Below are positions 44,170 through 58,200 of a stretch of DNA of 64,000 bases, one piece after another. Each line of letters opens with the position of its first letter. Positions within the stretch are counted from its first letter, which is position 1. Source of the stretch: Laguncularia racemosa (taxonomy: Eukaryota > Streptophyta > Magnoliopsida > Myrtales > Combretaceae); the NCBI GenBank assembly GCA_037954665.1, contig JBBMOL010000023.1, positions 310,001 through 374,000 of the forward strand. The letters are read 5' to 3'. The position numbers and the translations under genes were made by a program. The notes beneath the pieces were generated by a model that worked only from the letters and a program-made list of their open reading frames with translations, ran no database searches and was not told the DNA's origin.

Positions 44170-46400
44170 TTGATACAATCTTATGTGAGACTAAACACAC
44201 AATGCCATGTAATTACTTTGGAAATGGCTAAGGTAATGAAATTTACTATGAACATGGGAGGAAAGATTGCATATGGCAACAACAAGCTTGATTGTGAGGG
44301 TATATTGGTGAAGAAGTTGAAGGTGAGAAGAAATTTAAACTATATAGAATTCTTACACAGGATTTGTAAAAGCATTTGAGTTTATCCAACTGTAGTTCAT
44401 GTTGAGATACTACATAGGCATCCACACTACTTTCATGGAGGAGTGAGATACAAGTTAATGCCAATTACAAACAATAATGATGTGGAGAATGTAATCAAAA
44501 TGGCTAGAGATTTCGAGGAGGAGCAAATACAAGAATTATATGTTGAAATCCATGGACAATTAGAAAATCCAATTGAAGAAGAAGAGGCCTTTGAAGCTAA
44601 TACCTTAGAACCTCAACATATGGAAGCGCCGAGCATGATGAATAATTCACTAACGTATGATGAAGTGACTCTAGTGCCAATTATGAATCTTTGTACAACG
44701 AAGAAAACTCTGATGATCTAGAATTAAATGATGCCTTCCACTCTTCAACGGAAATTGATACTGTTGTAGAGCACTTTGCAATGTATGAAGAGCATTCTAA
44801 TGAGGATGAGAAACTTGATGAAAATGCTTTAATGACATGCATGCTACACATTTGCTACTGCACATGCATGTAATGCAAGCTCATAGATTTCAAGAAGTGA
44901 GTCATTCGAGTGATAATGAACCCAAAGATGTCATTCCATTTTTAATGCTAGGGGAGATGCTGGTTATATCACCTTTTGAGGAAAATACGGTTGCTACGTA
45001 TGGAGATTTCGGTAGTAGTGATGACCTTAGGAAAGGAATGAGATTCAATAGTAAGGAAGAGCTACTACAAGTTGTGAAGATGCATCATATAAAGAACCAC
45101 TATAACTTTGTAGTTAAAGAATCGAACCAAACCTTATGATCAATTTTCTGTGCCGATAAAGACGGTAGTTGTAAGTGGAGGCTTTGAGCTTGTAAAAAGA
45201 AGTTAGAAGGCCTTTTTGTCATCATAAGCCTCAAGGGACCTCATACATACATAAACGCTATGATATATCAAGATCATCCAAGGTTAGATTTAAATATGAT
45301 GGCTACAATCTTCATTGAATATATGAGAAAAAAAAAACCCAAATATAAAGGTTGTTGTTCTTGATTCTGTAATTGAAGCTAACTTCAAGTATACATTCTC
45401 CCTGAGGAGGGTGTATGATGCAAAAAGGCAAGTTATTGAAGTTGTGTATGGTGATTGGGACAAATTGTACAACGAATTGTCAAAACTCCTAAACGCAATC
45501 CAAATTAATAATCTTGGAACACGGGTCACATGGGATTAGCATGATTTGATAATTACTAGGGAGTGGATATTGAAATGGGACTTTTGGACATTAAGTCTAT
45601 GTGTTGAGGCATTCAATTATTGCCGGCCTGTACTTAGTATCAATGGTACTTTCTTGTATAGGAAATATACTCATAAGTTATTGATTACATGTGGCATAGA
45701 GAGAAACAACTGCATTATCCCCCCTGCATTTACTTTAGTGGATAACAAATTGGTGGAAACATGGGAATGGTTTCTTTGAAAGATAAAGGACCATGTTATA
45801 AGTAACCGTTAAGAAACCATTTGTCTCATTTTCTAATAGACATGCGGGTATCAGCAATGCAATTAAGAGACAAGACAATGGTCGGAGGGCCCCCTCTGTG
45901 GTGTAGTGCATTTGCTTGCGCTACATTGCAAACAACTTTAACACTACTCACAAGAATTTGCAATGTAGGGAATGGGTGACAATTGCTAGGATGAAGGTAC
46001 AACTGCACAAGTTTCAGCATTACATGAACCTAGTTGGGTGAATAAAGCTTGATGCTCTTGTATGGTTTAATAGCATCCCACTGGAATATTTTACATTTAC
46101 ATATGGTGGAGGGTATTGTTTTGGTTACATGACTTTAAATATTGTACAAAGTTACAATTTTATTTTATTTTTTGAAAAAGGCAAGAGGCCTACCTATAAT
46201 TGCATTGGTTAAGAAAATATTCTATAATTGCATCAAACATTGGGATAGGATGACCGGAGATGCACATAGAGGAACAATGGAGTAGGTTTTCACAAAGTAT
46301 GCTAATGATAAAATAGAAAAATGGAGACGTAGGGTTAGCGCCCACAAGGTCATTACATTTAGTAAACCCAACCAAATATTTGAGATCCTAACTAAGCCCT
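44170..46400 (+). pseudogene. Mutator-like (MuDR) transposase pseudogene
   Basis: Several frames join into a MuDR-type transposase. The N-terminal part is MKFTMNMGGKIAYGN (44230) to RYKLMPITNNNDVENVI, the PB1-like domain of plant MULEs. Acidic linkers follow. The MuDR DNA-binding part is LRKGMRFNSKEELLQVVKMH (45028), then ADKDGSCKWRL. The start of the DDE transposase (45597-45775) reads EAFNYCRPVLSINGTFLYRK, then YTHKLLITCGIERNNCIIPP and VETWEWFL. The catalytic DG of the usual VDGTHL motif is NG here. Beyond 45780 many stops follow. The family cuts and pastes DNA with 9-11 bp target duplications; no terminal repeats were fixed here. Confidence 0.8.
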
Positions 46401-46539
46401 AACGTGTGGCGAGTAGGGTTTAAGGAAGAGGAAGGATGCAAATTTTAAACCTCAAGAATTACACGTATACATGCAATTAGTGGTAAATTACATAATTCCA
46501 TGCTCACATGTTTACACTATAGAAACATATGTAAGGCTT

Positions 46540-47530
46540 GACAGCTCATTGGCATTGGCATTGGCCATTGGTATAGGTGGATGGATTGACTTATCTTGGT
46601 TTTAGCATATGTTCCAGGTTTTGCATGCTTAAGCATCTAATGAGATGGTTAGGTGTCATACCCGCGCTTACATTTTGTAACTACTAAGAGGTTTTGCATT
46701 TGTAAATAAATCAAGCAGCTTAGTTCATTACATGTTCCTTCCACTCTTGGAGGACTTTGCCCCTATAGGGTAGTATAGCTAGGGCTCTGCATGTGTTGGC
46801 CTGGTTATATTGCTAGTTATGCCATGCATTTATCTCCAACATACATGACATATGGAGAGTAACGATTATTCTACAAGTATGGGCATAGGATAGGTTCTCA
46901 CATATAGCTCTCTTGAGCCATTATGAGATTTCATTAGAGGATGGGAGGCCTTTGGCGTCTTAATGGAGGATAGCTTGAAACACTATGCAGCAACTTACAC
47001 ATGTTGTTTAAGCATACAGGGATGCATTTAGCCGCTAGAACCTATAGTAGGTATTGTCTTTTTATGTTTTTATATTCGCTATATATTATAAATCTTCATT
47101 AACCTATACACGTTTTATTGTTAGGTTGTTTGGTAACCTTATCTTAAGGATCTCATTGACATATTACCCCATTCTACTATACGAGTAGAGGCATTTGGAC
47201 AGCTTGAGTACCGTTGATATGCTTTCATATTGTAGGATGGCACTACCTAGATTGCATTTGCCGATAATTTGGTATGTTCCAACAAGTGCCTATTGATGTC
47301 AATATAAAGCCTTACTTGCACCATATTGATTTACAAGGCTAAACTGACACTAATTGGATAACGCTGCATGCATATTATATTTTCCATTAGGAGAATTGTC
47401 ACTCTTATAGGATCCTATTAGAATAAGGCGATGGTATGCATCAAGTGGTATAGATATGTCAACCGTTGTTACATGGGGTGTACTAGAGCAATAGTTTAAT
47501 ACTTGATAAGAAAAACACTTACAATATCAC
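46540..47530 (+). pseudogene. Plant mobile domain (PMD) pseudogene
   Basis: Across three frames the + strand gives the plant mobile domain pattern. It starts near 46575 (GWIDLSWF, a degraded form of the usual start). FLPLLEDFAPIG follows at about 46741, then a degraded AAATYLCLSIQ...LEP region (46985-47045). Near 47265 comes a degraded RQFGM-type region, VPIDVNIKPYLHHIDLQG (47285-47338), and TDTNWITLHAYYIFH. The last blocks match the conserved part after RQFGMxQxIP in MAIN-like proteins. PMD genes occur as host genes (MAIN/MAIL) and inside Mutator-like and gypsy elements. The position directly after the MuDR transposase on the same strand suggests it belongs to that element. Many stops; not functional. 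Confidence 0.65.
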
Positions 47531-49040
47531 ATTGACTATACTATATGACTAAGTTGTGCTAAAACATTTTCTTTCGATTCTTCCAAGTTGACACCCTACG
47601 CTATATATGTATAGTATTCAATTTGCCTTTAACAATTTTACTTGCCGATGTTGGAGTACAATTAATTGAGCATGATGGTGGAGTTGTACTTTTTTTCTGC
47701 CACTCAGCACGAGTAGCCACCAAAGAGGGAGGTTGCTGTAGACTCGGAGTATGCACCTTCAATAGATCCTGCGCTTGCACCACCACCGCATCGTAAGATT
47801 AACAGAGCAAGAGTTAGAGGAGGATGACAAAAGGATGAGCAAGTCTATCATGACCACACTCTTTCAGACGTCATGGACAAGAACATCGTAGGTAGTTTAG
47901 CTCTTAGTACCAACTCATTCATCACACCTCATAGGCACTTTATTACGGGGTTCCATTCCTAACCCACCCGCTCCGTAAAGGTTATGCCATTATCAATCAG
48001 ATATTGGTAACAACTCACAGCCTTCTATACAATGGAGTTCGATTCCTTCACGTGACTTTGACGAGTCCTCACAATTGTCTACAACATAAGATTTACGAGC
48101 TCCTCCTACCTTCAATGTAAGATGAACTGAGTATAGATCTATCATGACTAGAATCACTAGACCATTTACTAGAAGTAGGAGTAAGATGTGATAAAGTTAT
48201 TTATGACTTATTTTGAATATTCCATGGATATTAAAAATGTTGTATGTTTTAATAAAAAGCTTATTTTACTTTTCTTTGCATTGTTGCCATTATATTATAA
48301 TTATCTAATTGATCTAGTTTCTTTTTTTACTTTTATATTTTAAAATTTATTGTCATTTGTTATAAAATTTCTACTATACATAAATCATTAAAGTAGCATT
48401 AATATATTATAAATAACTGTTATTAATCTTTTCAAAATTTTTATCCATTATGAAATCTACTCCTAAAACTTTAGTAATTTACAATGTATTGAAATTAAAT
48501 ATTGATATTAGTGATTACATTATCATATTATAACTTTATATGTATTTATTTTATTTCATAGTCACTTTTAATTATTTTTATAATCTTCATGATATTTCTA
48601 TAATCTTATTATCCTATTAATTGTACACATATATAATGATTATAATTAGGCCAAATATTGGATTATTATTTATGCATTCGCATAACCTTTTTCTTTTTCT
48701 TTTTTCTTTTTTGAAGGTTCTAAAATTTATTAAATCAAATATCAAAGTTATTGATTATTTGTTGTGTTTTTTTTTCCAATATTTGTGAAGCATGAAAATG
48801 TATGAAAAAGATTTGTACTAAAAACGTGTATAAGAATATATTTTCAATAAAATTTTAGTAAAATTTTTTTCTATACTAAAAATGCATGCACTTTGATATA
48901 TTATTTGTGTAATATTTTTTTCTCTACTCTATTAATGTAATATTAAAAAAAATGTATTATTTACTAATTTTTCCCTTGGAATATACCCTTGCTGTGACTT
49001 AACGGTCTCGTAAGCCCGACTTGGCTTTGCAAATTCTAAC
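47531..49040. other. Intergenic, AT-rich toward the BPM gene
   Basis: No gene recognised. From 48180 to 48960 the sequence is very AT-rich. The BPM promoter must lie in its right part. Confidence 0.5.
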
Positions 49041-49045
49041 TCTGA

Positions 49046-49055
49046 CCAATAAATA
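49046..49055 (+). promoter_or_regulatory. Candidate core promoter of the BPM gene
   Basis: CCAAT at 49046 overlaps an ATAAATA TATA-like box (49049-49055), about 240 bp before the start codon and followed by a pyrimidine-rich leader. Position and composition fit a plant promoter. Confidence 0.35.
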
Positions 49056-49107
49056 CCACCCATCTTCCGAAACCGGAATCCCCTGGACGCTCATCCAACC
49101 TCAACGG

Positions 49108-49145
49108 CTCTCTCTCTCTCTCTCTCTCCCTCTCTCCCTCTCTCT
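49108..49145 (+). repeat. (CT)n tract in the BPM 5' leader
   Basis: A CT-dinucleotide tract upstream of the ATG, common in plant 5' leaders and able to influence expression. It lies outside the coding frame. Confidence 0.85.
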
Positions 49146-49292
49146 AACCTCTGTTTTTTTATCCCCTCCTCTCTTTTTTCCTCACTTTCTCGAGAAAGTA
49201 AAGGAAAAAGAAAACCCAAACATGCAAATCCTAGGGTTTTGAAACTCTCACAATTCCCATATTACTGTCCAATTTCGTAATCAAATTCAACG

Positions 49293-52200
49293 ATGTACAA
49301 TCCTCAAAACGCCAGCAATAGCCCACTAGTCACCCCCACATCATCTCAATCCCTAACGAAAACTGTAAATGGTTCCCATAAATTCACTATTCAAGGCTAT
49401 TCCTTAGCAAAGGGAATGGGTGTTGGAAAACACATAGCGAGTGAGAATTTCACCGTAGGTGGTTACCAATGGGCAATCTACTTTTACCCCGACGGTAAAA
49501 ACCCCGAAGATAATTCTGCTTACGTGTCGGTTTTCATTGCGTTGGCGAGCGAAGGGACTGATGTTAGGGCTCTGTTTGAATTGACTTTGATTGATCAGAG
49601 TGGAAAAGGGAAGCATAAGGTTCATAGTCATTTTGATCGCTCGCTCGAAAGCGGCCCGTATACGTTGAAGTATAGAGGGAGTATGTGGTACGTATGGAGA
49701 TCAGTTTTTGTTTAAATTGTTCTATTTTTTGGTGGTTTAATTTGGTGTGCCTTGTGAGCGTTTGTGTTTTAGGGTTTGATTTATAATTGAAATGATGTTG
49801 TAGGGTTTTAGCTAAGTGGTGATTAGAATGAATTGTCTGGTGGTTACGATTAATGGTGAATTAGTTATGTGATGATTGGGCTGAATTATCTGGTGATTAG
49901 AATGTATTGTAGTGCTTCAATTCAGTATTGATTTGTTAATTTTGTGATTATTTGTGGTTTAGGGTTTGTTCTGAAATTGAAATGATTTCTGGGGTTTTAG
50001 CTATGTGGTGATTATGGTGAATGATGGCATGGTAGGGTTTTTATAGGTATTTAAGTTGTGAGGGAGTATGTGGTATGTTGATAGTTATTTTATTTCAATT
50101 ACATATTGATTTGTTAATGTGATTGTTTAGGTACAGAGTTTGATTTGGATTGAATTTGATGCTTCGGGGTCTTAGCTATGAGGTGATTAGGATGGATTAT
50201 GTGGCCATTATGATGAATGATCACGTGGTAGTATGTGTTAGAGATTTAAGTTGAGAGGGAGTATGTGTTATGATGAATTGGTTTTGTCGATAGTTTTTGT
50301 TTCAATCTGGTGATATTCATTGATTTTGTGATTGTTTGCGGTTTGGGTTTTGATTTGGGTTAAAGGGGTTTAAGTTGAGAGGGAGTATATGGTATTTGAA
50401 TTGAATATGTTGACTTTTTTGGTTCAATTATGTTTTTATTTGTTGATTAGCTGATTATTTTGGTTTAGAGTTTGATTTGGATTTAATTTGATGCTTTAGG
50501 TCATCGCTATGTGGTGCTTAGGATGGCTTATTCATTGATTATGATGAATGATTGTGTGGTAGCTGGTAGGTTTTTATGGGGATGCAATTTAAGAGGGGAG
50601 TATCCGTCACACTCAATTAGTTTTGTAATTGTATTTGTTCCAGTTTGGTGATATTTGTTAATTTTCTGATTTTTTGCAGTTTAAGGTTTAATTTGGGATT
50701 AAAATAGTGTTTGAGGGTTTCAGCTATGTGGTGATTAGAATGGATTGAGTGGTGATTATGATGAATGATTGCTTGGTAGGTTCTTATAGGGATTTGAGTT
50801 GATAGGGAGTATGTTGTTCATTGGATTGAGGATGTTGGTGGTTATAGTTCAATTTACATGTTGATTTGTTGATTATGTGATCGTTTTGGTCTAGAGTTTG
50901 ATTTTGACTGGTCTTAGCTATGCTGTGATTAGGATGGTTTTTGTGGTGATCATGATGAATGATAGAGTGATATGGCATTTTAGGGATCTAATTTAGAAGT
51001 ATGTGTGTTATGCTGAATTGGTTTTTATGATAGTTTTGGTTTCAATTTGGTGAAGATTTTGTGATTGTTTGTGGTTTAGGGTTTCATTTGGATTGAAATG
51101 GTATTTGATGATTGTAGCTATGTGATGACTAGGATGGAATAAGTGATGATTATGATTTATAGTTGTGTGGCAGTGTTCTATAGGGAATTAAGTTAAGGAG
51201 TTTTTACCCAAATTTTTTCCCTTTTCGTTACCCAAAAAAAAAAGTTGAGAGTGAGGTTGTTGTGCTGAATTGGTGTTGTTGATGGATTTTGTTTCAATTT
51301 GTTGATATTCATTGATTCAGTGATTGTTTTTGCAGTTTAGGGTTTGGTTTGGGATTGAACTAGTATTTGAGGGTTTTAGCTCTGTGGTGATTAGGATGGA
51401 ATGAGTGGTGATTATGATGAATGGTTTTGTGGTAGGTTTTATAGGGAATTAAGTCGAGAGGAAGTGTTTCCCCAACTTTCTCTTCCCCTCCCCCTTTTTT
51501 GTCTTTATGTGAAAATAAGTTGAGAGGGAGTATGTGTTATGCTGAATTGGTTTGTTGATAGTTTTTGTTTTCGTCTGCTTTTCTTCTTTGTAATAAAAGG
51601 TTTGTAAGCCCTTGTGCCATCTCTAGTACATTTTTATCATTAAAGTGTATATCATAACAATTGCTATCATGTCTTCACTAGTGACCTATCGCGGACCTAC
51701 ATGAAGTTATCTATTGTTCTATTTTTTGGGGGGGGTAAATATTATTCTTGGTTTCTAAAGATATTTCACTTGATATTTTTATTTTCACCCAAAAAAAAAA
51801 ATAATTTACTGGAAGCTGCTGGAGTTGTTTTTCTTTTTTGGGGCCCTTTGGGGGGGGGGGGTTGGTTTCTTCTTGTAATTTTTTTTTTTCTCCTTTGTTT
51901 GGAAATCATGAAGGCAATTTTCGGATTTTATCAAGAAACTTCAGAAACTAGCTTTTGTCCTTTTATATTTGATTTTCGTCTACTTTTTTATGAAGTTTTT
52001 TAAATTCATTTCTTTTTCTAGGGGCTACAAGCGTTTCTTCAGACGGGCTATGCTGGAGGCATCAGATTTTTTGAAGGATGACTGTTTGAAGATCGATTGC
52101 ACTGTTGGTGTTGTAGTCTCAGCTATAGACTGCCCAAGATTTCATTCAATACAAGTCCCTGAATCTGATATTGGTGCCCATTTTGGTATGTTATTGGAGA

Positions 52201-55200
52201 ATGAAGAAGGTTCTGATATTACCTTTGATGTGTCTGGTCAAAAATTCCATGCTCACAAGCTTGTTTTGGCTGCTCGATCTCCGGTATTTGAAGCTGAATT
52301 CTTAGATAGGATGGAAGAAGATAATGCAGAAGTAGTGATTACTGATATGGAACCTGAGGTTTTCAAGGTATATTTCTGAGAATTTTAGTTGTTTCTGATA
52401 TCACAAGTTTTCAGTTAGACTGTTAACAATGTTTTTCTTATTTCAACTACTCTCCATCTTCAGGCCTTACTGCATTTCATTTACAAAGATACTCTAGTTG
52501 AAGACGAGGAGCAATTAAGTTCAAGTTCAAATGGCACATTGTCTGCACCAGAAACATTGGCAGCAAAATTGCTAGCTGCCGCTGACAGATATAACTTACC
52601 TAGATTGAGACTGATGTGTGAGTCATCGCTCTGCAAGGATATATCCGTGGAGACTGTTGCTAGAATATTGGCTCTTGCTGACCATCATAATGCAATGGAT
52701 CTTAAATCTGCATGTTTAAGATTTGCTGCTGAAAATCTTGTGGGTAAGCTTCCACTTTGATTCTTCACTTGGAAGTTCTTATGATGAGAGAGCAGCTTAA
52801 ATGTCAATGCTTTTCTACAAAATAGATAAAATCCTGTTAAGTGTTGCTGGCATCTACTTTTCAAGTCATATTTCTTTTTTGAGATTGTTTATAATTATGG
52901 TGTCTTGTTTTAGAAAGGTGTTTGAACTTGAACTTATATTAGCGAGCACTTCATGTTTGCTGCCCTATCTGTACTCGGTTCTGTGCACATTTTATGTTTA
53001 TGTCTCACTCATATGTGGAATTAGGTAATACTGTGGCAGTTTTTATTGGTAACTCAGTTGGTAGATCTTCTGCTGAATGAAGAATATTAGATTGATGTGG
53101 GAGAGTCAAGGTGGTATCAAATCATACTGCAAAATACCTGACATTTCTCTAAAAGTGTAGTGGTGGGAGCTAATGCTTGCACTCTATTTTAAAGTTGGGA
53201 TGTTTTATAGCCGGAAGGGAATGCCCAAACAACTTCTCTCATCACCAAAAACAAACCATTTATGAACGTGATTCAACTTTTCTCAGATCTCAAAAGGACT
53301 GAGGGATGCTCAAACCACTTTTCTCACATCTCAAGAGGACTGAGGATTCAGTACCAATGCCTTCAACATCATGTATTTGGGTGAGTTAGTTGCAAGATTT
53401 TTTTGAGGATTGAGAAGATTTTTTTATTCTAATCAATGTCTGAGAGAGATAAAGATCCTCTATTTGGTCTTTAGAACTCCCTTCTGTTAGGTTAAAACTT
53501 TAAACTCTCCTCTCTCTTTTCTATCTTCTTATAGTCCTTTTCTGTTCTGTGAGTTTTCTTCTTTCTTGGTTGTGTTTTAGTTCTCAGTTTCAAGGTTTTC
53601 TTTTAGCTTAGTGCCAGGTTTTCCTCTCTGTGTCCCATATATGTTCATAGCACTGGGTTGCACCATTATATGCAACCCATGTTTGGTTGTTGTCATGCAT
53701 GGGTCTGGTGAAGCTCGTTGTGGTCATGGATGGTTTGGTGAAGAATTGTGGATGGGTCTGACAAGGGTTGTGGTGGTGGTGGATGGGTTTGGGAAAGGTT
53801 GTTGGTTGTGGATGGGTCTAATGAAGTTCATCAGTGGTGGCACCTGGGTCAGTTGTCATTGTGAGTCACTCATCATTAGTTGTTTGTATAGTAGTGCATT
53901 AACGGTAGGGTTTTTAGAGATATAACGGGCAATTTCTCTTTATTCCTATCTTGTTCATTGCTCAATTTTATGTTGATTAAGTAATATAATAGGTATGTAA
54001 TAACTATTATATGTTTACTCCGCTTCTATTGAATTGCAATTCAATTCCTTTATTCATGTGGTGAAGTGAATGAGTCATTATTGTCTTGTGTTTTCTTAAG
54101 TTTTTCAATGTGTCTGCTGGGGTGCTGCTTCTTTCTCAGACCTTTCCTGCACCCCCTCTTCTCAATTATAAAATTTAAGACCTTCATCATTCCTGCCATC
54201 CAACTCGGACCTCTAATTTATTGAAAAATTTTGCATAACCTACCATCAAGAGATCATCTGCCTTTTGGCTGTTTAAACCCTTGTGTCCCTTCTTCCAACC
54301 AAGACCCTCCTTTGGGTGATGGAAAAGAAAAAGAATTTAACCCTAAGTTGAAAAGCAATAAATAGGCCCACAACTTTCTAGCTGTTGATGGGACTTTTCC
54401 TTAGCCTTGTCAATATTAGCCCCTGCAAAAAGCTGATGATGTCCTGTCCCTTTCCTCTTTAAGCTTAAACCCTGTGCTTGATACAAAAAAGGTCCTGCCC
54501 AGCTGCATCCTATTCAAGAAAGCCGAGACTCTACTAATGAGTCTACTGCCTAGGCCATGCTAAGCAGAAGAGGTTGAAAAATCTTTTGCTACTTCATGTA
54601 AAAATTTTCCTGCTTCATTCACCAAAAAAAAAGAACTTCCTCCTATGTCTAAGCTGTCTTTGGTTCAAAGCCTCCTTGTTCCCATATTGATGTTTTCCTT
54701 GACTTTCATCCACCATTTTTGGGAGTAAGGAACCATATTTGTGTGATTTGCTGAAATCTATCACTTATATTGGGGAAAAGATTTGGTGTAACATACTTGT
54801 AAAGCTACTTTCTTGGCAAGAAGTTGCCTATCCTAACCATTCAGAAGATTGCTAGAAATCAGTGGTCTAGGGAAGGTCTCTTTAATGTTCTCAATCATGG
54901 CCATGGGTTTCATTTCTTTTTTCTGACAAAGCTGCTTTATTAAGAATCCTATGACCTTGGTTTTGCAAGTCCTTATCTTTGTTCTTGAACATTGGAAGTC
55001 AAATATGCAACTTTCCAAGGTCCAGCCTTCTCATATGCCTTTATGGGCCAAAGATTTTGGAGTTCTTACATAGAGAAGGTCTTGGCTATGCAGTTAGTGC
55101 CTTGGGAAAGCCTTTGTAAGCTGATGTTATGATAACAATGAATGAACACATCAAGTATGTTAGGTTCCCAGTTGAGACGATTGTAAATGATGGTTTTCAT

Positions 55201-58200
55201 ATAGAGTTTGACATGGGATGTGTAAATGGCACTAGTGTTATTGTTAGTGTTGAATACCAATGGATTTCGCCACATTGCACTAAATGTGGAGTCTTCGATC
55301 ATTCCTTAGAAGAATTTAGTGACTTGGAAAATGTGGAGATACCCCAAGAAGACCCTCTTATTCAAGTGCTTATTCCTGCTCGCCTGAGAATACCCTCTTG
55401 TTATGATTCGTGAAGGTAAAACACTTGATAAAAAAGTGGAAAGATTCTTTAACCTGTGGGATGGGTTTGGGAAACAGTTGCAGTGTGTTACCAAAGAACC
55501 AAATAGTGATGATTCCACAACTCTTGGTGCTCCTTCTATCCCCTTGAAGACTGAATCTGACCTTTTTGTGTATGTGGAATGTTCTGGGAAGTGGGTGACT
55601 GTTCTGGTAATAGGGATGGTTATATGTCCAAGAAACCCCTTTGGATAAGTTGTTATGTCCATCAACTGTTGAAGAAGGTGTGGGTCATCAAGAAGAGTCT
55701 CCTTGGTGTATTGACAAAGAAATCTAGAAAAAAGAGAGTCAAAAAGAAACTGGAGCATTGACTCCAGTTCTACGGTTGTGGATTGTGTCCACATTGTTCC
55801 TGAAAAATCCATTAAAGCTAGCTTTGTGTATGGCCTCAGCCAACCTAGTCAGAGGCGAGTGCTTTAGGGGACTTGAAGAGCATTAGAGGAACAGTTCATG
55901 TACCTTGGCTAATATTGGGTAACTTAAATGAGCATCATTCAATTCATGAGAAAACAAGGGTGACAAGAAATCTTCTCTGGAGCATGTTGGATTTAATGAC
56001 TGCTGCTATGATGTGAACTTTTGTGGCCTACATACTTGGTCAACCAAAAATAGTGGAAATCACATCCTTCAAAAGCTGGATAGGATGCTAATCAATCATG
56101 ACCTGCTGCTGTCCTTTCCTAAAGCTAAAGCCTCCCTCCTTTCCCTAGGTTTTTCTAATCACATCCCTTGTTGCTAATTGGCATATGGATTCTCAAGGAA
56201 GAAAAGTTCCTTTTTTTTTTTTTTTTGTTGGTGGTGGGGTGGCGGAATAAACATCCAAGTTTTAAAGCTGTTCTTACTATTGTTTGGGACGCTCCCATTG
56301 AAGGGACAACCATATTTAAAGTTTATTCCAAACTTAAATTGTTGAAAGTGGATCTTAAGAGACTTAACAAATCTGAATTTTCAGATCTAAGCTCTAGAGT
56401 TAAGGCTGCAAGGAGCAATCTAACAACTATCCAAGTGAATAATAGAAGTAATGTGGGTATGGCCAGTTGGAGGCTGAAATGAAAGCAGCTGAGGATTTTT
56501 GTCTCCTTTCTAATGCTGAAGAAAGCTTCTTGAAACAGAAAAGTAGGGTGAAGTGGCTGAATTTAGGAGACCGTAACACTTCATACTTTTTTTGCTCTTT
56601 AAAAGAGAATGAAGATGGGAGAAGAAATCTTATAAGCTTGAATGGGATGCTGCTTTCCTCATCCATAGAGATCAAGGAGGAGGCTGTTTCCTACTTTAAG
56701 AACCTCCTGAATGAAACCTAGCAACCCTTGGATGTCTCTCAAAGGATTAGATCCCCTTAGAAGCACCAGCCACCATCTCTGAATTTCAGTGGGAAGCATT
56801 GGTTCAACATGTGTCTTTGATGAAGTCAAGATTGCTTTTTCCTCATTTGTGAAGGACAAGGTCCCAGGCCCTGATGGTTTAACGCAAATTTCTACAAGCA
56901 TAATTGGAAAGTTGTTGGAAATGAAGTGTTAATGGCCATCCAATACTTATTTCGTTCAAGACATCTTATAAAGGTCATCTACTGTATAGCTCTTACTCTA
57001 GTTCCAAAATTCTCCAATCCCTCTTCAATGGCAGATTTTAGGCCAATTGCTTATTGCAATAGTATTTACAAGAGTATCTGAAGGATTTTAGCAGATAGAA
57101 TGAAACCTTTGCTTACTTCTTTGGTAGGATGTTACAGGATTAGGTTTGTGCTCTTGTTACAGGATTACTTCACGGTCACTACCTTTGCCCTGTTAACTTT
57201 TCTGCTAGATTTACTTATTTTGGATGTGTGTTAGGGATACTTGGGAGAAAACCTTGGATCTTTTAAAAAAGAACTAAAATTGATAGTTAGGGCTACTTAT
57301 GAGAGAACTCTGGGTCTAATAAATCAAATGATATGATTTTTCGGAAATTCTGCTTGTTACATTAATTCAGAAAAGTAGTACATATACAATACACCCATGT
57401 CTCCCCTTTCACTGACTACAACATGGAAGAACCCCTCTCCCATTATCTGCTGAACTTCAGGGACATGGGCAACAAATAACCACCCATAATGTCAATGCAA
57501 AACTACCCACAATGACAATAGTAACTGATATAACTTGGAAAAATACTAAAAGAGAACATTGGATAATTAATATTAATTTGACTAAGTGATTAACTGATTC
57601 CTGTCCTTCCCCCTATGCCTATACACCTACTGGTACAGCTCCAATATAGCTGTTGAGTCCATAACATAGGAATTGAGCAGTCCGCTTTTGTGGAAGGTAG
57701 AAGAATTGTTGATAGCATTTTGGTGTCTTAATAGATCATATAAACTCTAAAGGGGCTAGATGTGCAACTAAAGTTGACATTATGCAGGCTTATTTCATGG
57801 AAGGTTGGGATTTCCTTGGCAACTCCGTGGAGCCCTAAATTTCCCACCTTTTTTCATTGGCTGGATTATGGAGTGTGTAACCATGCTGAAGTTTTACTTA
57901 AATTTAAATGAAAAATCAATGGATTTTTTCTCTTGTAGTAGAGGACCACGACAAGCAGATTCCATATCCCCTTATCTTTGTGTTGTTAATGGAAGTTTTC
58001 TGATGTTTGATGAAAGAAAAAGCAAGGCAAGACAATTTCAAGTATCATTGGAAATGCAAAAGTGAAATGTTAACCCATCTTTGCTTTGTTGATCTCTAAA
58101 GATCCTATTACTGTGGTGAAACAAGCACTTATGGAATTTGAACATTGCTTGGGAAGCCAACTCAAGCAAAAGTCAAATGTTTTTAAGTGGTGTACCTGAA

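Noticed and set aside
49021..49242. Possible upstream ORF or alternative BPM start
   Set aside because: It starts with TTG and not ATG and consists largely of the CT tract; the in-frame stop at 49278 separates it from the BPM start.
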